Origin: a virus
DNA: 25,806 bases
Virus record (IMG/VR): IMGVR_UViG_3300008218_000043
Span: 1-25,806 of that record
Reading direction: 5' to 3' (one strand)
The translations under genes and the position numbers were made by a program. Of the stretch, positions 1-6,010 are shown piece after piece. The notes under the pieces were generated by a model. That model had not been told where the DNA came from and made no database searches. It worked only from the letters and a program-made list of their open reading frames with translations. Position 1 is the stretch's first letter. Each line of letters starts with the position of its first letter.

Positions 1-1
1 A

Positions 2-859
2 AACCCATACATTATTGCTAGATGGGGCAAGGCCGCTGAAGAGGTGTATGGAAGAGGTCCAGCAATGGAGGTTCTTCCGTCAATACGAGTAGTCAACGCG
101 ATGGCGAGGACAATCCTAGAGGCAGCAGAGTTGTCCGTACGACCACCCATTGTTGTTACGGCTGGAACCATGGAGGGTCCAATCAGAACGGCTCCCGGCT
201 CAATTATGTATGTCAGGCAAGGCACTAGGGATGTTCCACAGCCATTCAACAGTGGTGCTAGACCAGATATAGGCGAACAAATGATGGAGAGAGAAGAGGA
301 CAAGATTCAAAAGGCGTTTTTTGCAGACAGGTTGAGTTTGCCCCAGAACGACCGGATGACCGCAACGGAAATTATTGAACGTAGACAACAGGGTCTATTG
401 ATTATTTCTCCAATACTCTCCCGTCTGTATGCAGAATGGTTAAATCCAGTCATCCAACGCACGTTTAAGTGGATGTTGAGCAGGCAGATGCTATTTGACC
501 TACCAGACGCTCTGTCTGGGGTTCAGTTGAAAATTAACTATATTAGCCCTCTGGCTGTAAGTCGTCGTGCCAGCGTCTCTCAGGCGTTCCTAACGGCAAT
601 GAGCGCGGCACAGACATTGGTGCAAGTAGACCCAACCGTTATGCAAAATCTGGATGTTGACGGTATATTCAGGTCACTCATGATTAACAACAATGTAGAC
701 CCATCATTCTTGCGTACCAAGACACAGGTTGATGAGCTGAGGCAACAACAACAGGAACAAGAGGAACAGGCAATTCAACTATCACAAATACAGGCAGCAG
801 CATCTGCAGCGAGTGATGGGGCTTCGGCGGCACGCGAACTCGGTTTGGTTGGTCAATAA
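2..859 (+). CDS. Portal (head-tail connector) protein, C-terminal part
   Basis: The frame is open from base 2, so the gene begins before the window; the first ATG inside is at 44, but coding sequence precedes it. The protein resembles the C-terminal third of T7 gp8-type head-to-tail connector proteins: a stretch ending in NPVIQRTFKWM, then a helical region with INYISPLAVSRRASVSQAF, and a glutamine/alanine-rich tail (QQQQEQEEQAIQ) typical of these portals. In that family a dodecamer forms the DNA entry and exit channel at one capsid vertex and binds the tail-tube adaptor. It opens a plus-strand run of small genes. A palindromic motif begins one base after the stop codon. Family assignment is from sequence pattern only; the part with the clip and stem cannot be seen. 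Confidence 0.75.
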   Translation, partial: NPYIIARWGKAAEEVYGRGPAMEVLPSIRVVNAMARTILEAAELSVRPPIVVTAGTMEGPIRTAPGSIMYVRQGTRDVPQPFNSGARPDIGEQMMEREEDKIQKAFFADRLSLPQNDRMTATEIIERRQQGLLIISPILSRLYAEWLNPVIQRTFKWMLSRQMLFDLPDALSGVQLKINYISPLAVSRRASVSQAFLTAMSAAQTLVQVDPTVMQNLDVDGIFRSLMINNNVDPSFLRTKTQVDELRQQQQEQEEQAIQLSQIQAAASAASDGASAARELGLVGQ

Positions 860-874
860 TTACCAGATGGTAAA
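860..874 (+). repeat. TTACCAGATGGTAAA palindromic motif, copy 1
   Basis: Inverted repeat with arms TTACCA and TGGTAA around GA. The identical 15 bases recur at 12935-12949 and 17312-17326, always in the same orientation and always outside genes. This copy starts just after the portal stop and ends about 22 bases before the next start codon. It may be an operator or phage promoter element; no T-tract follows, so it is not an obvious terminator. Confidence 0.7.
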
Positions 875-896
875 AATTTCATAAGGAAATACTAAC

Positions 897-1193
897 ATGG
901 CAAAGAAAAACGATGGTCAGGGACAGGTTAGAAAAAGGGGAGACTATGTATCTGTCTTTTCTTCGGATGTTGGAAATCGCGTTATAGCAGACCTTATGAC
1001 CACATTTCATTGGGGCAGAAGTAGCCACTCGCCCGGCGACCCCTACGAAACCGCGTTTAGAGAGGGCGAACGCCATGTAATATTGCATATTCTAAATTCA
1101 ATCGGTAAAAGGGGCGACATAGAGTGGATTAACGATAGACTAGACAGTGGCACAATCGAATACAGTCCAGTACAGGAGTTCACACATGTCTGA
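897..1193 (+). CDS. Bbp19-like small phage protein
   Basis: A 98-residue protein with start ATG preceded by AAGGA nine bases upstream. The middle (VISDLM-like helix followed by a GDPYETAFREGERHVILHIL segment) matches the general pattern of Bbp19-like proteins, a short phage family of unknown function usually found just after the portal gene in podoviruses. It lies 37 bases after the portal and overlaps the next start codon by eight bases, so it is translated in the same late-gene run. No catalytic motif or membrane segment is visible. The family call rests on position plus the Y-x-x-A-F-x-E-G-x-R pattern and is moderate. Confidence 0.6.
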   Translation: MAKKNDGQGQVRKRGDYVSVFSSDVGNRVIADLMTTFHWGRSSHSPGDPYETAFREGERHVILHILNSIGKRGDIEWINDRLDSGTIEYSPVQEFTHV

Positions 1194-1380
1194 TGAGAAT
1201 GGCTGGGATGTAAATAAGAATCTGATTCGTTATCAACTAAAGCACATGAACAAGTCTTTGGAGCAGATAAACAAGAGACTTGCTAAAATCGAGAACAAAA
1301 TATGGATACTACAAATAAAGGCGGCAGGAATTGGCGGGTTTGTGGCTCTTGTAACCTCATACATAATGGGCAAGTCATGA
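1186..1380 (+). CDS. Small coiled-coil plus membrane protein, holin/XhlA-like candidate
   Basis: A 64-residue protein. The ATG at 1186 is chosen over an upstream in-frame ATG (1147) because AGGAG sits five bases before it. Residues about 10-42 are charged and heptad-like (NKSLEQINKRLAKIENKIW). Residues about 43-60 form one hydrophobic segment (AAGIGGFVALVTSYIMG) followed by a short GKS tail. Helix-then-membrane-anchor is the layout of XhlA-type haemolysin/holin accessory proteins. The gene sits in a run of three consecutive small membrane proteins, so a lysis or membrane role is reasonable but inferred. Confidence 0.6.
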   Translation: MSDENGWDVNKNLIRYQLKHMNKSLEQINKRLAKIENKIWILQIKAAGIGGFVALVTSYIMGKS

Positions 1381-1901
1381 TGTTGTTTTGGCACAGATAT
1401 AGAGTTGTTACAGGAGCAGGGATAATGCTGTTCTGTCTTTCTGGATGCTCTTTCCTACAACCAATATTTGCACCAAAGCCGACCGCTAATCAAGCATTGG
1501 ACATTGTGTCTACTGCCGTTAATACTACAAACCTATGGTGGCCGATTGCATTTGCTGGGTTCCTTGCCCTTCTAGCAGGCATAGTAAATCTTGTATTCCT
1601 ACGAGGAAGTGCAAAACTGCTTGTTATTGGCATCCTATTGGCGATGACTCCTCCAATAGTTGACAGGATTGCAACAGAACTCGCACCATGGATTTCGATA
1701 CTTGTCGGACTCGCTGGGCTGGCTCTACTCGGCATTGTTTTCGGTCGCTGGTTTGGTAGGAAAGATATTATGAAGCGTGTAGACGCGAGGGAGAAGTTTA
1801 TTCGAGGCGCAAAGAAGGTCAATTTAGATAATTTAGAAGTAGCAGACGTTCTCAAACACGTAGGGGACGCAGATTTTAACCCTGAATATAAGGTGAAATA
1901 A
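1377..1901 (+). CDS. Putative lipoprotein with several membrane segments
   Basis: The ATG at 1377 overlaps the previous stop (ATGA). The 174-residue product begins with a basic n-region, a hydrophobic core and LSGC (Cys24), a good lipobox for signal peptidase II. After it come three further hydrophobic stretches (about 50-75, 80-100 and 106-130), then a charged C-terminal domain (GRKDIMKRVDAREKF...) presumably in the cytoplasm. It is too long and too membrane-rich for a typical Rz1 outer spanin. It could be a membrane component of the lysis cassette with its neighbours, but no family was recognised. Confidence 0.65.
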   Translation: MMLFWHRYRVVTGAGIMLFCLSGCSFLQPIFAPKPTANQALDIVSTAVNTTNLWWPIAFAGFLALLAGIVNLVFLRGSAKLLVIGILLAMTPPIVDRIATELAPWISILVGLAGLALLGIVFGRWFGRKDIMKRVDAREKFIRGAKKVNLDNLEVADVLKHVGDADFNPEYKVK

Positions 1902-1903
1902 TT

Positions 1904-2026
1904 ATGTTATTAGCAGATGCGTTAGGAAACATCTTTTTTGGTAGCACCCTCGTGGGTGGAGTAGGCTGGTTTATGATTGTAGGACACGTAATGAACTGGT
2001 GGACATTGCCAAAAAAGAAAAAATAA
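1904..2026 (+). CDS. 40-residue single-membrane-segment protein
   Basis: Starts three bases after the previous stop and ends exactly where the next gene begins. The product MLLADALGNIFFGSTLVGGV... has one glycine-rich hydrophobic segment (about residues 9-29), two tryptophans and a lysine tail (PKKKK), a layout consistent with a small inner-membrane peptide. AGGTGAAATAATT precedes the ATG, giving a weak ribosome site. Tight packing on both sides is the main evidence that it is a real gene. It may belong to the lysis group; function unknown. Confidence 0.55.
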   Translation: MLLADALGNIFFGSTLVGGVGWFMIVGHVMNWWTLPKKKK

Positions 2027-2902
2027 GTGGTCTCTAAAATAAACTGGACAGTTACCCAGCAGGCGAGAAATGTTCACACTGTACGCATGAAAACCACGGG
2101 CGTTAAGTGGGAACAGTGGTTTTTGCTGTCGTCGGATAGGCACCATGACAATGCGCACACAGATCAGGAACTAGAACTAAAACACCTTGACGAGGCAAAG
2201 AAGCGTGGCGCAGGGATTATAGACATCGGTGATATGCACTGTGCCATGCAGGGGAAATGGGACAAGAGGTCAAGCCTTGATGCTTGTCGTCCCGAACAAC
2301 AAGAGGGCATGTATCTTGATTCGCTAGTTAACTGTGCCTCAGAGTTTTACGCACCCTATGCCGAAAACTTTGTTGTAATCGGCAAGGGTAATCACGAGAC
2401 CTCTATTGAAAAGAGACATGAGACAGATTTGTGTGAGCGAACGTGCGAGCGAATTTCGACCATAACAAAAACAAAGGTTTTTTCTGGCGGATATGGGGGA
2501 TGGGTACGGTTCGTAGTGCGTTGCCAAGGGTCTAAGAGACAATGCAACCTGAAGTATTTTCATGGGTCTGGTGGTGGTGGACCAGTGACGCGCGGCGTTA
2601 TTCAGACAAACAGGATGGCGGTTATATACCCACAGGCGAATATCATTGCGAGTGGTCATACGCACGATCATTGGATTTTAGAAATTGCAAGAGAGAAGTT
2701 GTTTCAAAGTGGTCGTGTTGGCATGGATTCTGTTACACATGTACGTTGTGGAACATATAAGGACGAATATGTGGATGGGTTTGACGGTTGGCACGTTGAG
2801 AGGGGCGGACCACCGAAGGGTCTGGGTGCAGCGTGGCTCAAGTTTTTTGTAAAGAACTCCACAGACAACGAAATTGGTTGGGAAATAGTTAGAGCAAAAT
2901 AG
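2027..2902 (+). CDS. Calcineurin-like metallophosphoesterase
   Basis: A 291-residue protein with metallophosphoesterase motifs in order: SDRHHDN (36-42, usually DxH), DIGDMH (66-71, the GD block), GKGNHE (119-124, the GNHE block), an HGS motif at 179-181 and GHTHDHW (210-216). These residues bind two metal ions in the family. The substrate cannot be told from sequence. The start is a GTG directly after the preceding TAA; an ATG at 2087 is possible but would drop a conserved-looking N-terminal strand. The first motif reads SDRHH rather than SDxH, a variant seen in some phage members. It is the last gene of the plus-strand run and is followed by two hairpin terminators. Confidence 0.8.
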   Translation: MVSKINWTVTQQARNVHTVRMKTTGVKWEQWFLLSSDRHHDNAHTDQELELKHLDEAKKRGAGIIDIGDMHCAMQGKWDKRSSLDACRPEQQEGMYLDSLVNCASEFYAPYAENFVVIGKGNHETSIEKRHETDLCERTCERISTITKTKVFSGGYGGWVRFVVRCQGSKRQCNLKYFHGSGGGGPVTRGVIQTNRMAVIYPQANIIASGHTHDHWILEIAREKLFQSGRVGMDSVTHVRCGTYKDEYVDGFDGWHVERGGPPKGLGAAWLKFFVKNSTDNEIGWEIVRAK

Positions 2903-2949
2903 TTTGTTCGTTTTGTGTTTTGGTTATATGGGGCTGTATGATAAAGGTC

Positions 2950-2976
2950 AACCCTTTGGTCAGGGTTTCCTTTTTT
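2950..2976 (+). terminator. Rho-independent terminator 1
   Basis: Stem AACCCT (2950-2955) and AGGGTT (2962-2967) with a six-base loop, followed by TCC and six T (2971-2976). It lies 47 bases after the phosphoesterase stop and ends the plus-strand run. Confidence 0.75.
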
Positions 2977-2977
2977 G

Positions 2978-3011
2978 CCCCGCGTCAGTCTTGTATTGGC
3001 GCGGGGTTTTT
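2978..3011 (+). terminator. Rho-independent terminator 2
   Basis: A perfect seven-base stem CCCCGCG (2978-2984) and CGCGGGG (3000-3006), with a 15-base loop and TTTTT (3007-3011). It directly follows terminator 1, so plus-strand transcription is stopped twice before the convergent minus-strand block that ends at 3016. Confidence 0.85.
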
Positions 3012-3015
3012 AATA

Positions 3016-3198
3016 TTATGGCTTAGAATCCTCAGAATAATCGTCACTTACTGGGTAATGGTCTTCTACGGCTGGCAGTTTGGCACCAACTTTTGTGTTT
3101 GTTCCCTTGATTTTACACTTGTGACATATCTCTGTCTTATCCCGCGTGTCTCTGCCACACCCAACACATATCCTAATTTGGTTCATTGTATTGCTCAT
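3016..3198 (-). CDS. Small zinc-ribbon protein
   Basis: A 60-residue protein with two CxxC knuckles (CVGC at 11-14 and CHKC at 25-28), the spacing of a zinc ribbon. An acidic, serine-rich tail follows. The start overlaps the end of the upstream gene by 26 bases; a second Met at residue five is an alternative start. It is the last gene of the leftward block. Such small phage zinc ribbons often bind nucleic acid or a host protein, but nothing here shows which. Confidence 0.6.
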   Translation of the reverse strand: MSNTMNQIRICVGCGRDTRDKTEICHKCKIKGTNTKVGAKLPAVEDHYPVSDDYSEDSKP

Positions 3199-3613
3199 CC
3201 GTTTTCTCGTAAATCACGGTGTCGTTCTCGTAGTTCTCTGGTTTTGATGATATAGGCTTCCCAACAATGTCCGATTTCATTTTCTCTGCCGGTGTCATCG
3301 CTTCCAGTTGCCTTTCTTGACCGGCATCTTCTAGTACGGACTGTAGTTCTGGATGAGCAAGCAACAGCGCAGCCAAGCGTGTTCTGACCTCACTTGGGCT
3401 ACGTTGCTCTTGTTGCTCTACTATGATTTCTTGAGTTGGCTTGCCTAGGGTTCGGTCTAACAACTCTTTCGCTGCCGATATAGAGCCGCTTCTGGCACTG
3501 TTTATCAACATAATTACAACCATCTGCATGTCCTCAGGACTTACAGCCTCCATTAAGGTCTGTTGTAGCCACTTGCGTTGCTGTTGTACGGTTACTCGCC
3601 TAGCCAAATTCAC
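3173..3613 (-). CDS. Possible small terminase-like DNA-packaging protein
   Basis: A 146-residue protein starting with GTG, with GAGGAAGC just upstream; the GTGA overlaps the scaffold stop. It begins with a basic Q/R-rich helix, followed by a segment (NSARSGSISAAKELLDRTLGKPTQ) close to a pattern seen in small terminase and DUF5681-like phage proteins, where a region of the form 'G..AAAK.LLDR.LGKPTQ' follows a DNA-binding domain. A clear HTH is not obvious, and the C-terminus is acidic. The next upstream gene is a scaffold-like protein, so a role in capsid assembly or packaging fits. The alternative is an unrelated adaptor protein; the call is tentative. Confidence 0.4.
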   Translation of the reverse strand: MNLARRVTVQQQRKWLQQTLMEAVSPEDMQMVVIMLINSARSGSISAAKELLDRTLGKPTQEIIVEQQEQRSPSEVRTRLAALLLAHPELQSVLEDAGQERQLEAMTPAEKMKSDIVGKPISSKPENYENDTVIYEKTDEQYNEPN

Positions 3614-4422
3614 GCTTCCTCTGCTGGGTACGCAGACGCAAACAGTTTTTGCATATCTGCAACTGCCTCTTTATGACCTACATGGTCACGTTCTTGATAC
3701 GCCTTCATGAAATTCGGATCTTGTTTTTTCTGTGCGATTTCTTGTTTCGCTTCTGATGGGGACATCAGGAATCCCTGTCGCCCGCCACCGCCAACGATCT
3801 CATCGTTTGCAATAGCCTTACCCACGTTAGCAAACGCCTTGATGATTGCTGGCTCATTGCCTAATCCTGTGGAGTTGAGGAGTTCAACGAGTTCGTCGCC
3901 ACCAAATTGCTTGAGTGCCGTAGTTGCCATCTCCATCTTCTGGTCGTATGACCTGCCAAACTCTTTTCGCATTGCTGCAGTGGCTTTCTCAAGACCCGCT
4001 TCTTGGTTTTGCACGGACTCAGCTACAAAATTGTCGGATTGTTGAGCTTGCCATCTAACGAGTGCTGCTGCCTGTTGTTTGTTTAAGCCTATGCGGTGCG
4101 CCTCGTCAAAGAATCCACTTAGCATATCTTTGTCAAGTTCTACATCTGGCATGTTTTCTGTAGGTGCCTCGTATCCATCGGGTTGTTCTGGTCTGCCAAG
4201 TTTGTTGAAGAAATCACTGCGCTCTTCGTCGGTCGCGTCTTTTGGTGGCAGAACGATTTTATCTGCACCGACCATTTTTTGTGCAGATATGTGTGATTTT
4301 GCCATTCCCTCAAAGTTCTTAAAGTCTTTCAATGATGGGTTGTTGCGGAGTTCTTCGGGCAATTCTTGCATGAGTTCTGTAAACGCCTCTGATGTTTCCT
4401 GATTGTTGTTTTCTTCAGACAT
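3610..4422 (-). CDS. Putative capsid scaffolding protein
   Basis: A 270-residue, acidic, helix-rich protein with AAGGA seven bases before its ATG. The N-terminal part contains SLKDFKNFEGMAKSHISAQ and GADKIVLPPKDATDEE, then LGRPEQPDGYEAP. This ordered pattern is common in phage scaffold or capsid-assembly proteins encoded next to portal and capsid genes. A long helical middle (about 95-200) and a basic C-terminal helix ending AYPAEEA follow; scaffold proteins generally bind coat protein through a charged C-terminal helix. It is placed on the minus strand at the end of the replication block, 13 kb from the capsid gene on the plus strand, which is unusual. It overlaps the RusA gene end by eight bases. 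Confidence 0.68.
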   Translation of the reverse strand: MSEENNNQETSEAFTELMQELPEELRNNPSLKDFKNFEGMAKSHISAQKMVGADKIVLPPKDATDEERSDFFNKLGRPEQPDGYEAPTENMPDVELDKDMLSGFFDEAHRIGLNKQQAAALVRWQAQQSDNFVAESVQNQEAGLEKATAAMRKEFGRSYDQKMEMATTALKQFGGDELVELLNSTGLGNEPAIIKAFANVGKAIANDEIVGGGGRQGFLMSPSEAKQEIAQKKQDPNFMKAYQERDHVGHKEAVADMQKLFASAYPAEEA

Positions 4423-4819
4423 CTTTTGTTCCTTGTGTATCTATTTCAATTATAGCCCGATGAACGCCATCGGGCGATTTTTCTTGTTTTACTCGTAGTT
4501 CAATATCTTCTGGTGTATCGTCTGGAATTATACCCAGACCACTCTTTTGTCTGCCTTTTGGTTTTTTTAGGCAATCTATAAGGGGCTTTACTGAACCTAC
4601 AAGGTTGTCTGGGTCAAACGCACGACCCCGTTTTCCCCACTGTCTCGTAATTGTAACAACTGATTTACCCTTGAATGTAGGTATTGGCTGTTCTGCGGCA
4701 CATTCTACTGCGGTAAATAGTTCTTCTTGTCGTTTTTTGCGTACAGCCCAGTGTTGCCTCATCGTTATGTTAAGAGATTCGAACTGGTATTCGAGTACGA
4801 TTGTGTATGAAGTAGTCAT
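4415..4819 (-). CDS. rusA: RusA-family Holliday junction resolvase
   Basis: A 134-residue protein, close to the usual RusA length of about 120. Conserved acidic residues are seen in FDPDNLVGSVKPLID (Asp69, Asp71 and Asp82) and IIPDDTPEDI (Asp100, Asp101). In RusA these bind the metal ions that cut four-way junctions symmetrically. The start ATG overlaps the stop of a 36-residue methyltransferase remnant (ATGA). A resolvase fits with the annealing protein, nuclease and helicase of the same block: it would clear recombination intermediates or branched DNA before packaging. The family call is strong; activity is not demonstrated. Confidence 0.85.
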   Translation of the reverse strand: MTTSYTIVLEYQFESLNITMRQHWAVRKKRQEELFTAVECAAEQPIPTFKGKSVVTITRQWGKRGRAFDPDNLVGSVKPLIDCLKKPKGRQKSGLGIIPDDTPEDIELRVKQEKSPDGVHRAIIEIDTQGTKDV

Positions 4820-4926
4820 AATTCGCCTAACCTGTCCATAAGTATAACGAAAGCCCTAGCAGCAGTTGCAGGGACAACTCCGTTTCCAAGGGCGCGCAGT
4901 GAATCGATACGTTGATTACGCACCAT
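4816..4926 (-). pseudogene. Duplicated C-terminal fragment of a C5 cytosine methyltransferase
   Basis: A 36-codon open frame, starting MVRNQRIDSLRALGNG and ending MDRLGEL, that is nearly all contained in a 100-bp copy of the 3' end of the degenerate methyltransferase gene at 5455-5778. The RIDSLRALGNGVVPATAA segment matches the last conserved motif of C5 cytosine methyltransferases (RxxxLGNxV). There is no room for a catalytic domain. It lies between the XF1762-like gene and rusA and overlaps both neighbours. It is most likely a duplication scar rather than a working protein, although it could be translated and may help couple rusA translation. Confidence 0.7.
4826..4925 (-). repeat. 100-bp direct repeat, copy A
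   Basis: Identical to 5471-5570 except one base (A at 4858, T at 5503). Start-to-start distance is 645 bp. The repeat encodes the methyltransferase C-terminal motif on the minus strand and brackets the XF1762-like gene. A weaker match extends roughly 18 bases beyond the high-numbered edge. Confidence 0.95.
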
Positions 4927-5458
4927 GTCCTCCATCGTCTCCAAACAACTGGAAACTTTCTTCTTTATACAGTCTTTTGTGTGTAGGTATTTCCTGTAAA
5001 TCAGGTTTACTGCTCAATTCACAGAACCATCTGACTTTCAAATCGTTCTTGCAATCTACATTGCGCCCCTTTCTACTATCCCACCCAGTTCCATCAGTAT
5101 TTATGTTCTGCCATTTCCAGCCCACCGCTTTCAGACTTGACCCAGACTCCCTCTGCAATGTTGTAGTTTGGACAAGGCTATATCCCATACATCTGGCAGA
5201 CTTTGCAATCGCTCCCAACAAAATACTGCACGCATTCTTAGTACCGTCTGTTGCCACTCTCGTTATTTCCAAAATGAACTTTTGGTCCGAGAGTCGCGCA
5301 ATAGGACGACCCGCTATCGCTGCCCCTAATAATTTACCCGTCTCATCAATAACCCCTAAAGAAAAACGATGACCTACCGCCGGTTTATGGTGTCGATGGA
5401 ATCGTTGAACTATAGCATTTGCCTCTTTTAGGTCTAGCGGAATTATTCGCAAACTCAC
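4916..5458 (-). CDS. XF1762-like, GNAT-type protein
   Basis: A 180-residue protein starting with GTG, with AGGAGG six bases upstream. The N-terminal pattern (LRIIPLDLKEANAIVQRFHRHH and KPAVGHRFSLGV) is characteristic of the XF1762 family, phage and bacterial proteins of unknown role with a GNAT-like fold. Next come GAAIAGRPIARL and a conserved ARCMGYSLVQTTT stretch followed by GWKW. The usual family appears to end near KVRWF (about residue 146). The last 35 residues look added, and their DNA shows traces of the methyltransferase sequence (QLFG and HGA* matching QLMG and WCV in another frame). The gene lies exactly between the two copies of a 100-bp repeat, suggesting insertion. Confidence 0.75.
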   Translation of the reverse strand: MSLRIIPLDLKEANAIVQRFHRHHKPAVGHRFSLGVIDETGKLLGAAIAGRPIARLSDQKFILEITRVATDGTKNACSILLGAIAKSARCMGYSLVQTTTLQRESGSSLKAVGWKWQNINTDGTGWDSRKGRNVDCKNDLKVRWFCELSSKPDLQEIPTHKRLYKEESFQLFGDDGGHGA

Positions 5459-5778
5459 AGTGTACCTCCTCCTAACCTGTCCATAAGTATAACGAAAGCC
5501 CTTGCAGCAGTTGCAGGGACAACTCCGTTTCCAAGGGCGCGCAGTGAATCGATACGTTGATTACGCACCAGTTCGCCATCGGCAATCCCATGAGCTGAGC
5601 CACCCATAGCGGTGATAACTTCCTCACTTCCGATTGTTCTTGGGTATTCCCAGTAGTGTTGATCTTCTTCTGGTCTGCTTGGCAAAACGCTTCTAAGTCC
5701 AAGGTCGATGCCTCCGTATCCGGCACATAGTGAGAGGTGAGTAATTGTTTGGGTAGTATCCACATTATTGTCCTCCAA
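5455..5778 (-). pseudogene. Degenerate C5 cytosine DNA methyltransferase
   Basis: The frame from 5778 keeps motif I (LSLCAGYGGIDLGL, the AdoMet-binding FxGxGG-type loop) and the final motif (RIDSLRALGNG), but at 107 residues it is a third of a normal enzyme. The catalytic Pro-Cys loop, the ENV motif, the QRR motif and the target domain are absent. In the neighbouring frame (5472-5765) the stretch KLSPLWVAQLMGLP is a typical C-terminal methyltransferase sequence, so the gene has a large internal deletion plus frameshifts. It still has ATG and stop codons tightly overlapping its neighbours, so a short protein may be made, but it should not methylate DNA. Confidence 0.75.
5471..5570 (-). repeat. 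100-bp direct repeat, copy B
   Basis: The partner of 4826-4925, with 99 of 100 bases identical. It forms the 3' end of the degenerate cytosine methyltransferase; the bases just after it supply the AGGAGG ribosome site of the XF1762-like gene. Confidence 0.95.
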
Positions 5779-5995
5779 CGATTTCGGACAGTGTATCTAT
5801 CGTCTTGATGTCATGCCACGGGTGAATCGCAAGGAAACTATCACCACCATCTTCGACAATCTTGACAACGATGTGACTGTCGCAGATATGAATTAGCGTA
5901 GCATCGCCAAGGTGGTAGTAGGACTCCAGTTCTTCATCGCTTGTGAATACACGAACTTGCTTGCCGAGCATTGGATGTTTTGTTTTCTTTGTCAC
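5765..5995 (-). CDS. Small acidic protein, unknown function
   Basis: A 76-residue product starting with GTG; AAAGGAG lies six bases before it. The protein begins with a basic TKKTKHP segment, then alternates short predicted strands (LIHICDSHIVVKIV, FLAIHPWHDI), suggesting a small beta-rich domain. No family was recognised. Its end overlaps the methyltransferase remnant by 14 bases, and its start lies 15 bases after the DNA methyltransferase gene. Confidence 0.6.
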   Translation of the reverse strand: MTKKTKHPMLGKQVRVFTSDEELESYYHLGDATLIHICDSHIVVKIVEDGGDSFLAIHPWHDIKTIDTLSEIVGGQ

Positions 5996-6010
5996 TGGTT
6001 CTCCTTTGCG

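Noticed and set aside
2920-3255. 111-codon plus-strand frame
   Set aside because: Runs through both terminators and opposite the zinc-ribbon gene; no ribosome site.
5472-5765. 97-codon minus-strand frame over the methyltransferase remnant
   Set aside because: Not an independent gene; it carries part of the same broken methyltransferase (LSPLWVAQLMGLP) in a shifted frame.
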